DNA of 64,000 nucleotides from positions 5,151,985 to 5,215,984 of the forward strand of contig NW_009799099.1 in assembly GCF_000213175.1 (NCBI RefSeq), given 5' to 3'. Origin of the DNA: Neurospora tetrasperma FGSC 2508 (Eukaryota; Ascomycota; Sordariomycetes; Sordariales; Sordariaceae). The notes beneath the pieces are model-generated. The model did no database searches. It saw only the letters and a program-made list of their open reading frames with translations, and was not told the origin of the DNA. Below are positions 10,401 through 20,899 of this stretch, in pieces (the stretch's first letter is position 1; every line of letters begins with the position of its first letter). The position numbers and the translations under genes are program-made.

Positions 10401-12097
10401 CTATCCTACTAATTACTAACCTAAATTCTACCTTCGAAAGAAAGTTAATAAAACCATTTCTTAATATATGTAAGGATTATTGGATAGACTATTCTACTTA
10501 TAACTAACTTGAAATTGTACCCCCGGAAGAAAGTTAATAAAAACCTACCACCGGGTTAGTATTACCCTAAATTCGATAGTAAATGTAGATCCTAACTTTC
10601 TAAATCCTATTTATTAAGCGAAATTAATTCCTCCCTTCTTATCTATTTGCTTACTATTATCAATATATTATTATAGGTGTAGATCATCTCCTTTTCTTTT
10701 TAGAGGTTTCTTTCTTTCTAGGGGTTTCCTTTATTCTCGGCGTTTTCTTCTTTCTAGGGGTTTCTTTCCTTTTATTATTAGAAATATACTTACTAAATAT
10801 TATAAGATATACTATTAATATAAACCCGAACCCAAATTTACTAATAAGCGAAATTCTACTAAATTCGTACACAGTTATAGAGACTATTATAATAAGTAAA
10901 TAGAAGTAAGTATTTATTAGGTCCCCGTTATTATTCCCTAGTATTCCCTTCATTAGCTAATTGGTATTGTCTATTTAATAATTAATCTTTAAAATACGTA
11001 AATCTTACTGTAAACCTAGTATATTGTATTGCTTTACCATTTGCAGGTGAATGGATTATTTAGTAATAGGTAATACTATAATCCGAGCCGCAAGAGGTTA
11101 CGGGTACGACTCGGGTAATATTAGTTGGCCGGCCTATTGAATAATCAATATTATTAATAGGCTATATAGTATAAAAGAAATATTGCTAAATAATCTCCTT
11201 CCGGGTTACTACGGCCCGCTCAAACACCTTAATTTTGAATTTAGCCTCAACTTCAACTTTCCTTTCGAAGCCCTTCTTCATTAAAACTTTTATCACTTAT
11301 TTACTTTAACTATACCTTTAGCCTTATTAAACTATTATTTTGGTAATTCTAAGTTAGTAGTACTAACCTAATCGGATAAGTGCTTATAAAAAAGAATTTA
11401 ATAAATTATTAAAGCGGGCACTATAATTATTTCTATATATAGTACTACCTATAGTACTACCCGTACTTCCCCCTATAACTCCCCCTAGAGTACTACTGCG
11501 CTAGAGACTAGTAGTTCTAACTCCCGTAGCGGCTCTCGTACTAATTTAATTATTTCGAGGAATTATTAATATCGATAAATAGGTCGAAGATCGAAATTGT
11601 ATTATGCATTCAATTACTTCTTTCTTCCCTATTGGAAAGAATTCGCTAATATATTTATTCAAAAAGATAAATATAAATATAACGAACTATACCTTCTCTA
11701 TAAGACTCTCTTAATATTACTGTAGCCCGTTGCTAAATTTTTTAAATTCAATATAATTATTATTATTATCGTTGTGATAATTAATAAATTTTAGTTACCC
11801 CCTCCTTCGAGAGTTGAAAAATTATAATGCTAATATATATAATGGGAATATTAATTAGGATAATAATTAGGATAATAATATGAATACTAATATAGAAGAT
11901 GACGATCCCAGCTTTACCTAGAACCCTAACCTAAATTCAAATCTAGAGTTAACCTTAGACCCAAATGATTATTTCTTTTACCTAATATATAATATTGCTC
12001 GGGCTATAGTAAATAGATATATTAAGTCTAGTATTTATAGATATTGCCGGCTGGGTGCCATATACGGTGATACCGACCTCGAGAATAAATTTTATTA
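10401..12097. other. AT-rich DNA without a recognised gene
   Basis: I recognise no transposon protein here. A near-identical 20-base block (GAAAGAAAGTTAATAAAA) occurs twice, near 10437 and 10526. From about 11880 to 12050 the plus strand has an Asp/Asn-rich open stretch that I cannot place. Composition matches the RIP-affected surroundings. Confidence 0.5.
10684..10953 (-). CDS. Possible small membrane protein with Lys-rich 6-residue repeats (unrecognised)
   Basis: This is an 89-residue open frame from ATG to stop. The first half contains a hydrophobic run of about 20 residues followed by a second Ile/Leu/Tyr-rich stretch, which could span a membrane once or twice. The last third is four tandem 6-residue units of the type KKETPR, encoded by an 18-bp tandem repeat (about 10702-10775), ending in KKKRR. 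I do not recognise it. In AT-rich DNA such a frame can arise by chance, it has no visible neighbour or promoter, and the hydrophobicity follows from AT-rich codons. I keep it only because the repeat is in phase with the frame. Confidence 0.2.
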   Translation of the reverse strand: MKGILGNNNGDLINTYFYLLIIIVSITVYEFSRISLISKFGFGFILIVYLIIFSKYISNNKRKETPRKKKTPRIKETPRKKETSKKKRR

Positions 12098-12610
12098 AAA
12101 CGCCCATGACTTCAGAGAGCGATGTCCGGGGCCCAAAAGTGTTATGGATTATCCACACCAGAGGTCGTGGTGCTATAGGTCCCACATCGTCGAGAGGAAG
12201 GCGCGGCGGTTCTTTCTATAGCGGTCCAAATACTATTAAATGCGGAGCCCCAAATCCGAAATAGGAAATTCGAAACATTTGCCAAACTCGAGGCCCGTGC
12301 TTTCAGTTGTAAAAAACCACTTTTTCCTTTGCAATTGAAATTACTCTTCAACTGTAGCGTGTATTAAAGTGCACAGGGTATTAAAGTAACAAGAAAAATA
12401 AGGCGGTTATTTTGGTACTAGTCACATTATAGTACACGCTCTGGTTGTCGAGAAAAAAGCAAAAGAAGATAAAAAGAAGGATTTTGGTTGCAATAACACC
12501 TTTAACCCTGATAAGTTGAGAGGGGGTTAGGGTTAGGGTTGAAAATTCAAATTTCAAGAGAAGAAAAGAAATGAAAAAAGAATTACAAAATCTTGCATTT
12601 GGGGGTTTTT
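12098..12610 (+). repeat. T1a: GC-richer dispersed repeat with internal TTAGGG run
   Basis: About 510 bp align, with moderate divergence, to the reverse complement of 27790-28416 (T1b). Shared landmarks in order are an ACGCCCATG start, GGGCCCAAAAG, ATCCACACCA, AAAAGCCACTTTTTCC-type block, AAGGCGGTTATTTTGGTA, AAGGATTTTGGTTG, CCTTTAACCCTGA, GGGGGTTAGGGTTAGGGTTGA and a T-rich end. CpA/TpG are retained. No open frame is shared between the copies, so it is probably non-coding. Family unknown. Confidence 0.7.
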
Positions 12611-12689
12611 TTTTTCTAAAAAGCCTTCTTCTTAATATAAGGAGAAGAAAAGGCGCCTCTTTCTACTAATCTGAGTTAGTTACTCAATA

Positions 12690-12765
12690 AGCTTAGTGGC
12701 TTAATGGTTATTATATGGTTCTACCTTTGTAGAGGTTGTCTGTTCAATCCATCTTAGAGTTGAGT
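12690..12765 (+). ncRNA. tRNA-like Pol III promoter motif, possible SINE head
   Basis: TTAGTGGCTTAATGGTTATT resembles a tRNA D-arm with an A box, and TCTGTTCAATCC about 40 nt later resembles a B box. Between them TCTAC/GTAGA could form an anticodon-like stem. The T-arm and acceptor stems do not pair well, so this is not a functional tRNA. It lies just after T1a and before AT-rich DNA, and could be the head of a SINE or a decayed tRNA. Confidence 0.3.
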
Positions 12766-13020
12766 TTTTATTTTATAGGAGAAGAAGAAAAACTCTTTTA
12801 GAAATAGAAATTCCTGATAAATAATTAATTAAAATTAATATATTTGGAGAATATTTAATATAAATATAATATATATATAAGAGTATTAAAATGAAAATTC
12901 CAATTTCATTATTTTGATAAACAAACAAGAAGTTTTGAATGCATTTATTTTTTTTTATAGTAGTAAATAGAAGAAAAATTTTAAGTATTAATAAAAATAA
13001 TTTATATTCTAATATAAATT
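12766..13020. other. AT-rich spacer
   Basis: Nothing recognised; simple AT-rich sequence leading into the telomere-motif block. Confidence 0.6.
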
Positions 13021-13200
13021 AGAGTTAGGGTTAGTTAGGGTTAGAGTTAGTTATGGTTAGAGTTAGTTAGGGTTAAAGTTAGCTCCGCGGGTACAGGGGG
13101 CCGGCGGGAGGCCCCCGCTTGTAAATAGATTATTTATATAAAGGGTAATTAGGGTTAGGGTTAGTAGCGGGGGTGTAGGGGGCCGGCGAAGCCCCTGCAA
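13021..13200 (+). repeat. Telomere-motif and GC-hairpin tandem units
   Basis: The block starts with variant TTAGGG repeats (13021-13080: GTTAGGG, GTTAGAG and GTTATGG variants). Then come two units about 79 bp apart, each with a GC-rich hairpin of the type GGGGGCC-GGC(GGGA)-GGCCCC, at about 13096-13117 and 13173-13196, followed by GCTTGTAAAT or GCAAGTAAAT. AGGGTTAGGGTTAG lies between them. A similar hairpin plus telomere-motif arrangement recurs at 53872-54005. Confidence 0.65.
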
Positions 13201-13559
13201 GTAAATATATATTATTCATTATTCATTCTATATTATATACTATTAATTATATATATAAAGATATAAATATTAGAATAATGATATTAATTTCAAAGACTTT
13301 TAATTACTTGAGTATTTATTACACTACGATAATAGGCGTTTCACTGTCTCCGTTGGCTACATCCGGCTCCGGCCAAGGAATAACTATTTTTTATAATATC
13401 GGAGGATATTAATACAAGGGTTGTTTTCCCATCTCGATAGGGAAGAGTTTGAACTTTATAATATATATTGAATTCGTAATAATAGTCCCCTACCCCTTCT
13501 TAATAGGCCGCCCTCACCCCGGCCTCTACTACCTCGCTGAGGTTATAGCCTACCTTAAA
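13201..13559. other. AT-rich stretch upstream of Helitron H3 coding remnant
   Basis: No gene recognised. It may be the 5' flank of Helitron H3, but I cannot identify the element's 5' TC end here. Confidence 0.4.
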
Positions 13560-13879
13560 AACCCAATCTAAATATAGAGTTTAATTTTAAAGATCTAGTA
13601 CTACTATCTCCTCCCCAACCTCGCCAATTCCTAAGACTTCCCGGCGTTGAATTTAAATAGGATTTACTATATTAATTTGAAGATCTTCTAGTAAGAGCTA
13701 TTATTATTTTCGATTACAATTTAATCAAGACTTTTAAGGCCGTATAGAAAGAAGAGAGTATAGAATAGTATTCACGTTGTAAAGAGAGGTAGTTTAATAT
13801 ATATATATAACTACTAAGTATTACTATTAGTATTATAACTATAACGACCGCAGGGTTCCCAATGATCCTAAATGTTTTA

Positions 13880-14180
13880 ACGCTTAAATTAGTTTAAATT
13901 TTAATGATATTCCCAATTTCTTACTACCCCTTAACTAGGTCGAGGAATACTTAATTGCCCGGGTTTATATCTTCGTTAATATTTAGGTTATTAAAGGTTC
14001 CTAATAATAATATTGTAATTATATTATTAGTTTCCTTCGTAATATTGGTTATACTTATTACTAATTACTTTAATTTCCCTGGAAATTAGATATTATTATT
14101 CTTCGACCCTGTAGACCCAAGGATAAGCCCTGTATTGCTCGGCGAATACAATAAGCTATAATAGTCAATCCTATTAAGTT
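13880..14180 (+). pseudogene. DUF6570-like N-terminal domain of H3
   Basis: The translated segment has the pattern 'VEE-LIARVYIFVN----KG-QQQY-NYI-SFLRNI----Y-LP-FP--LDIIIL', which I associate with the domain that precedes Rep in many fungal Helitrons. The same pattern appears in H2 at 56250-56470, supporting the call. The role of the domain is not established. Confidence 0.6.
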
Positions 14181-14949
14181 TCGTATCTAGTTCAACTACC
14201 TAAAGGAGTACTATCTTAGATACTAAGATATCGAAGTTGTAGAGGCTCGATTTGAGGAATTCGAAGCGCTTCTTAATGGCGATGTATTTAATGAGTTGGC
14301 TATTTATAAATTTAACCCTAATAATCTCCTAAATAATAAGAATTTCAATTTAGATAGTAAGGGGGACGGTAATAGTAAAGGAGAAAGTAATAGTAATGCT
14401 GGTACAGAAGAAGATGATGCTTTTAAGCCGGAAGTTGCTGCCCTCCCTAACCTTAGTACTAATTAGGTAGATATAGAGTAACTTTATTAATAATTATAGG
14501 ATAGATGGTAATAAGTATGAAATACTATCCCGGTTCAACAAATATATAATTAACCTGATACCTAACCTCCTTAACCCGCCGGCCAATATCCTCCAACTTA
14601 ATCCTTTTTAAACCCAACCTATTATAGAACTACCCTATATATAAATAGGATAGATCTCAGCTAATCCTATTATAAGCATTCCCTATACTCTACTTAAATA
14701 GGAAAACCAACTTCGTTCAACCTTATATACAATCTATTAATTATATAGATTATATTAAATGTATACTCAAATAGTATAACGGATAGTTTATTCGATATTA
14801 CCGATTGCTGTTTATTATATTCAATACATTAATACGTAAATAAATCAATTCGAAATCGGCTTTCTTTATTCATTCCGGTCGTAGTAGTACAGAAATGAGG
14901 GTTTAGTTAGTATCGTAGTATTAAGGGAGGTGGTTAAATTTAATACGCT

Positions 14950-16810
14950 AGAGGTATATCGATTCTTCGATTCGGTTATCAAGTTTTGTAATACTATATG
15001 TAGTATACGGTTATATTAGATGCGTAAAAGCTGCGAATTACGTGCTTACGTATAGGTATTGGGTATACCGGCTATATCTATAACATTTAGCGCGGCCGAC
15101 ACACACTAGGAAAGCCTTACTCAATATATACCCAATTTCAAAGAATACAAGGAAATATATATTGATATCCGTAATAGAATTATATAGAAAACCTTAAAGA
15201 AAACTTTATATTATAGTATACTACCTCTAGAAACGATCCGAATTATTTAAAAAGTATATTTTAATTCATAAATTCAAGAATATGAACTAGTAGTACTATA
15301 TTAAATTTTAGGCAAGAGGCAATGGCTATAATTATAGTATTTATGAAGTGTTATATATTAATATACTTAATTTAATCGACGAAGATGCTTAGCGGGAGGT
15401 TATAGAACTATAGGGTTATTACGTAATTACTTTTAACCTAGAACTAAAAAGAGTCGGCCAATATGGTAAAGGAGATCCCCTATCTATTATTATTAATAAT
15501 AGCCCGGAAAAAAAAGGCTAATATCTACCTACCTTTAACCTCCTATTCCGTATAGTTCATCGAATACAACGATATAGCTAGTATACTAACGACTATTAGC
15601 TTCGTATTAAACGGTTCAACTAAAGTACTTTTCGTTTTAAGGATCTAGTATTCAAAGTCTACCGGTTTACTTTCCTAGAAATCACTATCCGGAATTATAC
15701 TTTATACGTAATCTTAACCTAAGGTATTAATTATACGATAGGGCAAGGAACAATAACCGTATAAATAATTATATATGAACTATTACCCTAGCATAGTGTA
15801 CCAACACAAATATCTAGTTATATACTAGCTATAACACTGTTACTAACTACATTACCAAATACTATTCGAAAGTAGAAAAGTAATTAAGGTCTTTTAAAGA
15901 GATTACTTAATAGATTACTCCTTAAATTGCTTCTAGGGAATACATAGTTTCCTTTACTACCAAAATAATAAATTGGCTTATTATTAAACGTACCTAATCA
16001 ATTTACGAAATTAATCATTTACTTCTTAGTTTACTACTTAATAGAAATACCCGTATGGTTATTAATATAGATTGTCGATATTTAAATAGAATACCCGGAT
16101 ATAGTACTAGTACAATTATTCGGCTCGGTAGTTAATAAGTCCAAATACGAAATTAATATACCAAATACCTATTTCGCCCCAATAACCTTAAGGATATTAA
16201 CTACTTTGAGTAGCTTACACGATTTAATAATAATCGCCGTTTAGGAGATCGGGCTAAAAAGAGAATATTCCACTACTAGACGATTTCTAAATCCAATAAC
16301 AATACTTAATATAAAAATTAATATAGAATTAAACTTATATTATATTATTCCTATCGCAATTACTTAGATATATTTAATATTCAAGAGCCAGGCCCCAATA
16401 AAATCCGTCCAAAATTGGAAATATATTCTAATACCTATTTAATTCATATACAAAATTATATATGTATTCTTGAGGACCCTTATAGTTATTAGAGCAATAT
16501 ACCTAATAGTAAACTTAATAATAAATTTAAACCTCCCGCTGAAGAAAAGAAGCAACGAGAACCGTAGGAAGTATTAGCTAGAGAACTTCCCGCTTATTAA
16601 CGAGCTAAAGATAATAGGGATTTTAGGATGCTTAGATTCCGGAATTAAAATGTTTTAAATAATTAGTATAACCATTTAGATTCTTAAAATTCACTACTAT
16701 TAGCATAAGATTATTAGCGCAATATAAAAGCCGATAATACTTATTTAATAGTAAATACTCCTACTATAACTACCTCGGATATTAATAATTTTAACCTAGC
16801 CTAGAAGGCT
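14950..16810 (+). pseudogene. Helitron Rep (HUH nickase) remnant of H3
   Basis: Near 15060-15130 the translation reads 'PAISITFSAAD-H', matching the conserved 'FFTFSAAD-HW' block of fungal Helitron Rep proteins. Downstream at about 15820-15900 comes a 'TNTNIQLY-----V-NYI-KYYSK-E' block equal to the region before the helicase in H1/H2. Near 16120 there is a block resembling the 'LGSR-IDV' motif. Rep would nick and join DNA strands in rolling-circle transposition. The frame carries many RIP-type stops at former Gln codons and is not functional. Confidence 0.6.
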
Positions 16811-16815
16811 ATCTT

Positions 16816-17050
16816 TGTAACAGCACGATTCTGGGCACAGGCAGGGCTGGGCTAAAGAAGCCGATTTGAATAAATTAGTAAAGCTAAAGAAGTAGGAAGG
16901 AAAGGGTGGCCGAAGGCCGACAGGAATAGAGAAGCTTATATACTTCGTTCTACTAGCTTTAACCGCCCAGACAAATTGTACCTATAAATACAATGTACAC
17001 CCGGGTAGTAGGGGGTACGACCGGGCATAGCACCTGCCAGTAATATAACA
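16816..17050 (-). repeat. LTR of gypsy fossil 2 (235 bp)
   Basis: The plus-strand edges are TGTAACAG and TATAACA, i.e. TGTTATA...TGTTACA on the element strand. It is GC-rich and less RIP-affected than the interior. It interrupts the H3 Rep region and is adjacent to a polypurine tract. A second copy of this LTR is not present in the window. Confidence 0.7.
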
Positions 17051-17085
17051 TTACCCCCCTCCCCCCCCCCCCCCCCCTCTCCAAA
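17051..17085 (-). other. Polypurine tract of gypsy fossil 2
   Basis: On the minus strand a run of G broken by few A bases directly precedes the LTR start TGTTATA, the position at which plus-strand DNA synthesis of LTR elements is primed. Confidence 0.6.
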
Positions 17086-17119
17086 GGCTCAGCCTCAAAG
17101 CCGTAAGTAGCTAAAATTA

Positions 17120-17265
17120 CAAAAAAAGGTATAATACGAGTAGGGTTCGAACCTACGACCGCTCCCTAAGCAAAGGATAGTTACCCTCGGGGTAGAACTT
17201 AGCTTTATAACTTTATAATCTATTACCTCTATACTGCTATACTAAGCTACCAACTCTACACATCG
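17120..17265 (-). ncRNA. tRNA-like unit with T-arm and T-run
   Basis: On the minus strand GTAGG-TTCGAAC-CCTAC forms a perfect T-arm (17140-17156) with a B-box GGTTCGAACCC, and seven T (17121-17127) follow like a Pol III terminator. Upstream, TTGGTAGCTTAGTATAGC (about 17240-17257) resembles an A box and D-arm. The box spacing (about 90 nt) is long and the acceptor ends do not pair, so it is a pseudo-tRNA or SINE-like unit. It sits inside the LTR fossil between integrase and polypurine tract. Confidence 0.35.
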
Positions 17266-18666
17266 TTTCAATCGTTAATTTCGTCCGTAGAACCTACTTA
17301 TTAACTCTATCCTATGCTATTATTTCTTTTTTATTAATCTATTTAACCCGCTAAGCACCATTCTCCCCTATCCTTCCTTAGTAGGCTTATTATTATTATT
17401 ATAATCCTCCTAATATTTATCCTTCAACCACTTCTATTCCCAAATATCCAATTGCAATAAAGGACTAGACTTCTCAACGTTTTCTCAATAATATTTATAT
17501 ACGACTATTAATAAACTTTGAAAATCTCTAATTAAATATTATTTTCGGTTGGGGTCCTATTCCTTCTATTTTATTTAGTACTATAGCCGACCGTAATTTA
17601 ATTTTAAAGTTAAAATACGAAGCACTTCCTATTCTTTTTAAGTCCCAACCATTTCGCCCGCTAGGTTTTCATTTATTTAGCCTAGTAGGGGGTTACCGCT
17701 ATCTTTTCTTAACCGGTCTATATAATATACTTTATTACCTCGCTATAAATCTAATAATTCTAATTCATATAAGTAGCCTCGTAGTACTTTAATTTTATAC
17801 AAGATTCTTATTAAAGGGTAGTCTAATTTATTACTTAGTCTATCCGTAGACTATCTTTGCTTCATAATAAACACCTTATCTCCCACCCTAAAGTCGGATT
17901 TTTGGTATAATCGGTTAGCCTACTCTATTTATCTTATCTATACTATTATAATTGCAGCCCGTACTTACTTATAGAATCTAATTACTCGCTTTACTATATA
18001 TTAGGCTTCCTACCTCATTAATCGTTCCCTAATCAGTAAATTATTAAAATTAATCCTTAGGGACTAATCGAATAAAGTTAATATAGGGAAGCCGAATACG
18101 ACTTCGTATACGAATAAGCCGCCTAAATTATTATAAAGGAGGGTCGCCTATATAATATCTAATATAAGGAGAACTAATAAATAATTATTTCAATCATAAT
18201 TAATAAACGGCTATAGTCTCTAGTTAATATATTAATTTATAATTTCCGCCTATCTTACTATTTGAAAGTATCCCGGGGAAAATAGCTTCTACTTCGTTCC
18301 CCAAATTTATAATAACTCCTAAATAAAGTCAAATACGAATTACGGGCTATTATTACTAATTATTTCCTTAAGTAGTCCGAATACGTGGAAAGGCCCCTTA
18401 TAGAATAGGAGGGCTACGTCCTTAACTATTACCGAACCGTTATATAGGTAGGTCTATACTATTTTTAAAAAATAATCTATAATAATTAGGACGTTATTAT
18501 AACCTTTCTTATTCATAAGTATCGATTTAAAGTCTACTACAATAAACTACTAGGATTTACTATCCGGCTCAATTAGAATAGAATAATAGAAGCCGAGAGT
18601 TTTATCTTAAGGGACCTTTAACGATTTATAAATCTAGTAATTATTAATAAATCGGTTGATATTTAA
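17266..18666 (-). pseudogene. Ty3/gypsy integrase segment of fossil 2
   Basis: The minus-strand translation follows the chromoviral integrase order: zinc-binding end, a core with 'DF--------GY-N-LIIIDYFLK', 'VA-LF-K----FGLLKEIISNN-PQFV-DFI', a 'YFQIVRQAE-INQ' block, and a C-terminal 'F-VGDKVF' segment. It continues into the polypurine tract and LTR, as expected for the 3' end of a gypsy element. LINE copy C separates it from the rest of the same element. It is a broken fossil with many breaks. Confidence 0.65.
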
Positions 18667-19938
18667 ATAATATTCTTTTACCCTAACTATATAACTATAG
18701 CGCCTTATTGGCATGGGGTCCTTCTCCAGTTCTCTAGAGGGAAAACCGTACGGCGTTAAGCACCGCCGGATGAAAACCCCCAACTTTATTTTAGTTGTAA
18801 CTAACCTATACTGCTCCTACTTTACTTATAGCTATAATAGTTCTTACCTACTACTATAGCGAATTAATTTCGTTTCTTCCTTCGCTACGTTATTCTAATA
18901 CTGAAATATTAAGAATAATAAGGATATAATTAAGGACGCCGCCTTCCTTCGCTACCTTTCCTTCTCCGCTTTTACTATTCATTCCTCCGCCCTCCTCCCG
19001 CTTCTCTATTCTATCTTCCTACTTATATTTCTACCCTTCCGTTTCGTTATTCCCGTTTATATTTACTTCCGCCCCGTCCCTTTACCTTCTAACCTTCGGT
19101 TCTATACCTATTTAAAATAATATAGGGGCCTTCTCCTCTAACTATATAATCTTCCTTATAGTACCCCTTCCTAATTTCTTTTTGCCTTCCTTCTTTTCTA
19201 TTGTAATATCCTCTAAAATAATTTCCTTTAATTATAATTATTCTAGTCCGATTAACCTTACCTCCGACCCTAAAGTTTCTTCTCCGGAAGTATTTCCGGG
19301 CTTTATAACTTCTCTTAATTGTATAGCCCCGGTTTACTTGGAATTTATAATATTTTTTCGTATTCTTTATAGTAATCCGGACTTTTAAATCCCTTAAAAC
19401 TAATATATTCATCCTTTCCGTTATTCCTATTCCTTATATTAATTCTATAGTATTATTTGTAAAAATCCCTTACCTTTACTATACTTTGGATTTCGCTACG
19501 GTCCCGAAGTCCAATAACGTCCTATTAATTCTAATACCTTTCGTAGGATTATTATTAGTAAAATTTGCTTCGTTTCGGCTTCCTATAAATTTTATATTCT
19601 TTTTTCTTTCGCCTTTCTTCTTTAATTAATAGTTTATCCTTAGTTGCCGGCCTTTAGACTATAATTTATATTTATATTATTAGTAAATATATATTAAATA
19701 TCCCTATTAGCTTCCATAATACCTATAAAACTATTTAATCTATAGCCGTTATTATATAATATTAGGTAGCCCGGTTAAATATCGTTAGAAATTGGACACT
19801 TTTATTCGTACTATTTAATAGTTTACTAAGTATATATACGGTCGTTTAGTATAAAATAATCTCCCGAATAATATTATTAGCTTTCCCTACGCTCCGTACT
19901 ATAATACTATTAACTTTTAATAAAAAGGTTACTATATA

Positions 19939-20205
19939 CTATATATAAAAGATATTCTCTATAGTCGTACTCCCTCTAGCCTTAGTATTAGCAATACGAT
20001 AAACCCGGTTCGTATTATTTCTAATTTTAGTAGTAGCGTAATTACTCCCGTACGTATTATATCTAATTTTAATAATAATAATATAACTACTCCTATTTAT
20101 ACAATCTCCGGTTTTAATAATAGTAGTACTACCTTTAGTAACCTTATAACTCTTAATACCCCCGGCCGCCCTATTATAAACGATAATTAGGTTTAATAGT
20201 ATCAT
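19939..20205 (-). pseudogene. Conserved 3' segment frame of LINE copy C
   Basis: An 88-residue open frame aligns with the frame at 37647-37991 in copy B and with 820-1090 in copy A. The shared pattern is 'YNR-AG-I--Y---GST-IIK-GDCI-RS-Y' then 'NTKARGST-IE-IFY'. The last part weakly recalls the end of a Copia-type protease ('G----L-NVLYVP'), but the catalytic motif is not visible, so I do not assign a function. It lies well downstream of the reverse transcriptase. Confidence 0.35.
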
Positions 20206-20899
20206 AATATTATTACAAATTGGATTCGTATAATAGAACTTTTTAAAGAATTTTTTAAGTATAATTAAATATTAAATAAACGGTACTTCGGTTTTTATTA
20301 TAATTATAATATAGATAGTACCTATTATTAATATAATTATCTCCTCTCTATTCTTTTATTCTTTTCATTCTAGTATTATTAATAATTTGTTCTCCTTTTA
20401 AAAGTACCCTACAAATTCCTTATATTACTCCTCCTCTAATTCGATCGTTAAACGGAACTCCTCTAATTTATTTAACTTTAATACTTATAATAAAATCCTT
20501 TTAGTTTTAATTCCGTCGTTAAAGTAATCGTAGAATTCTTTTTTCGTTAGTAATTGATTTTTAGTATTCAATTAGAAAAAGCCTTCTATATTGAAGTAAT
20601 TTAAAATAATATAGGCGAAGGTCTCTTTTTTTAGTTTGTAGGTATAAATATACGTTTAGACGCCTAATACCTTTTTTTAAAAGAGAAAGGCTTAGAATCC
20701 TATAACTTCTATTCTAATTTGGATTAGGAGGGAGTTTTTTACTTTAATTAATAGGTATAATTCAATATTATTTTCCTCCGATATTCGAATTCTCTTCTTC
20801 TTCTTTTCTTTTTTTATATTAACTATATATCGTTAAATAGTTTCGTTATTAAATTTAGGGCTAGGGTTAGTAATAGTAAATTTATATTATTAATCTAAT

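Larger units (their letters stand above)
13560..16815 (+). mobile_element. Helitron H3, Rep part only, truncated by an LTR fossil
   Basis: The plus strand encodes, in order, a segment like DUF6570 (about 13880-14180), an Asp/Ser/Asn/Gly-rich acidic linker (14330-14470), and the long Helitron_like_N/Rep region (about 14950-16800). No helicase follows: the sequence stops at 16815, where the LTR of the gypsy fossil begins. The helicase half is not found on the other side of the nested block. Sequence differs strongly from H1/H2, so it is a second Helitron family. RIP-type stops run throughout. Confidence 0.65.

Noticed and set aside
12055-12351. Open frames on both strands through T1a
   Set aside because: They are not shared with T1b, where the aligned region has different frames, so T1 is treated as non-coding.
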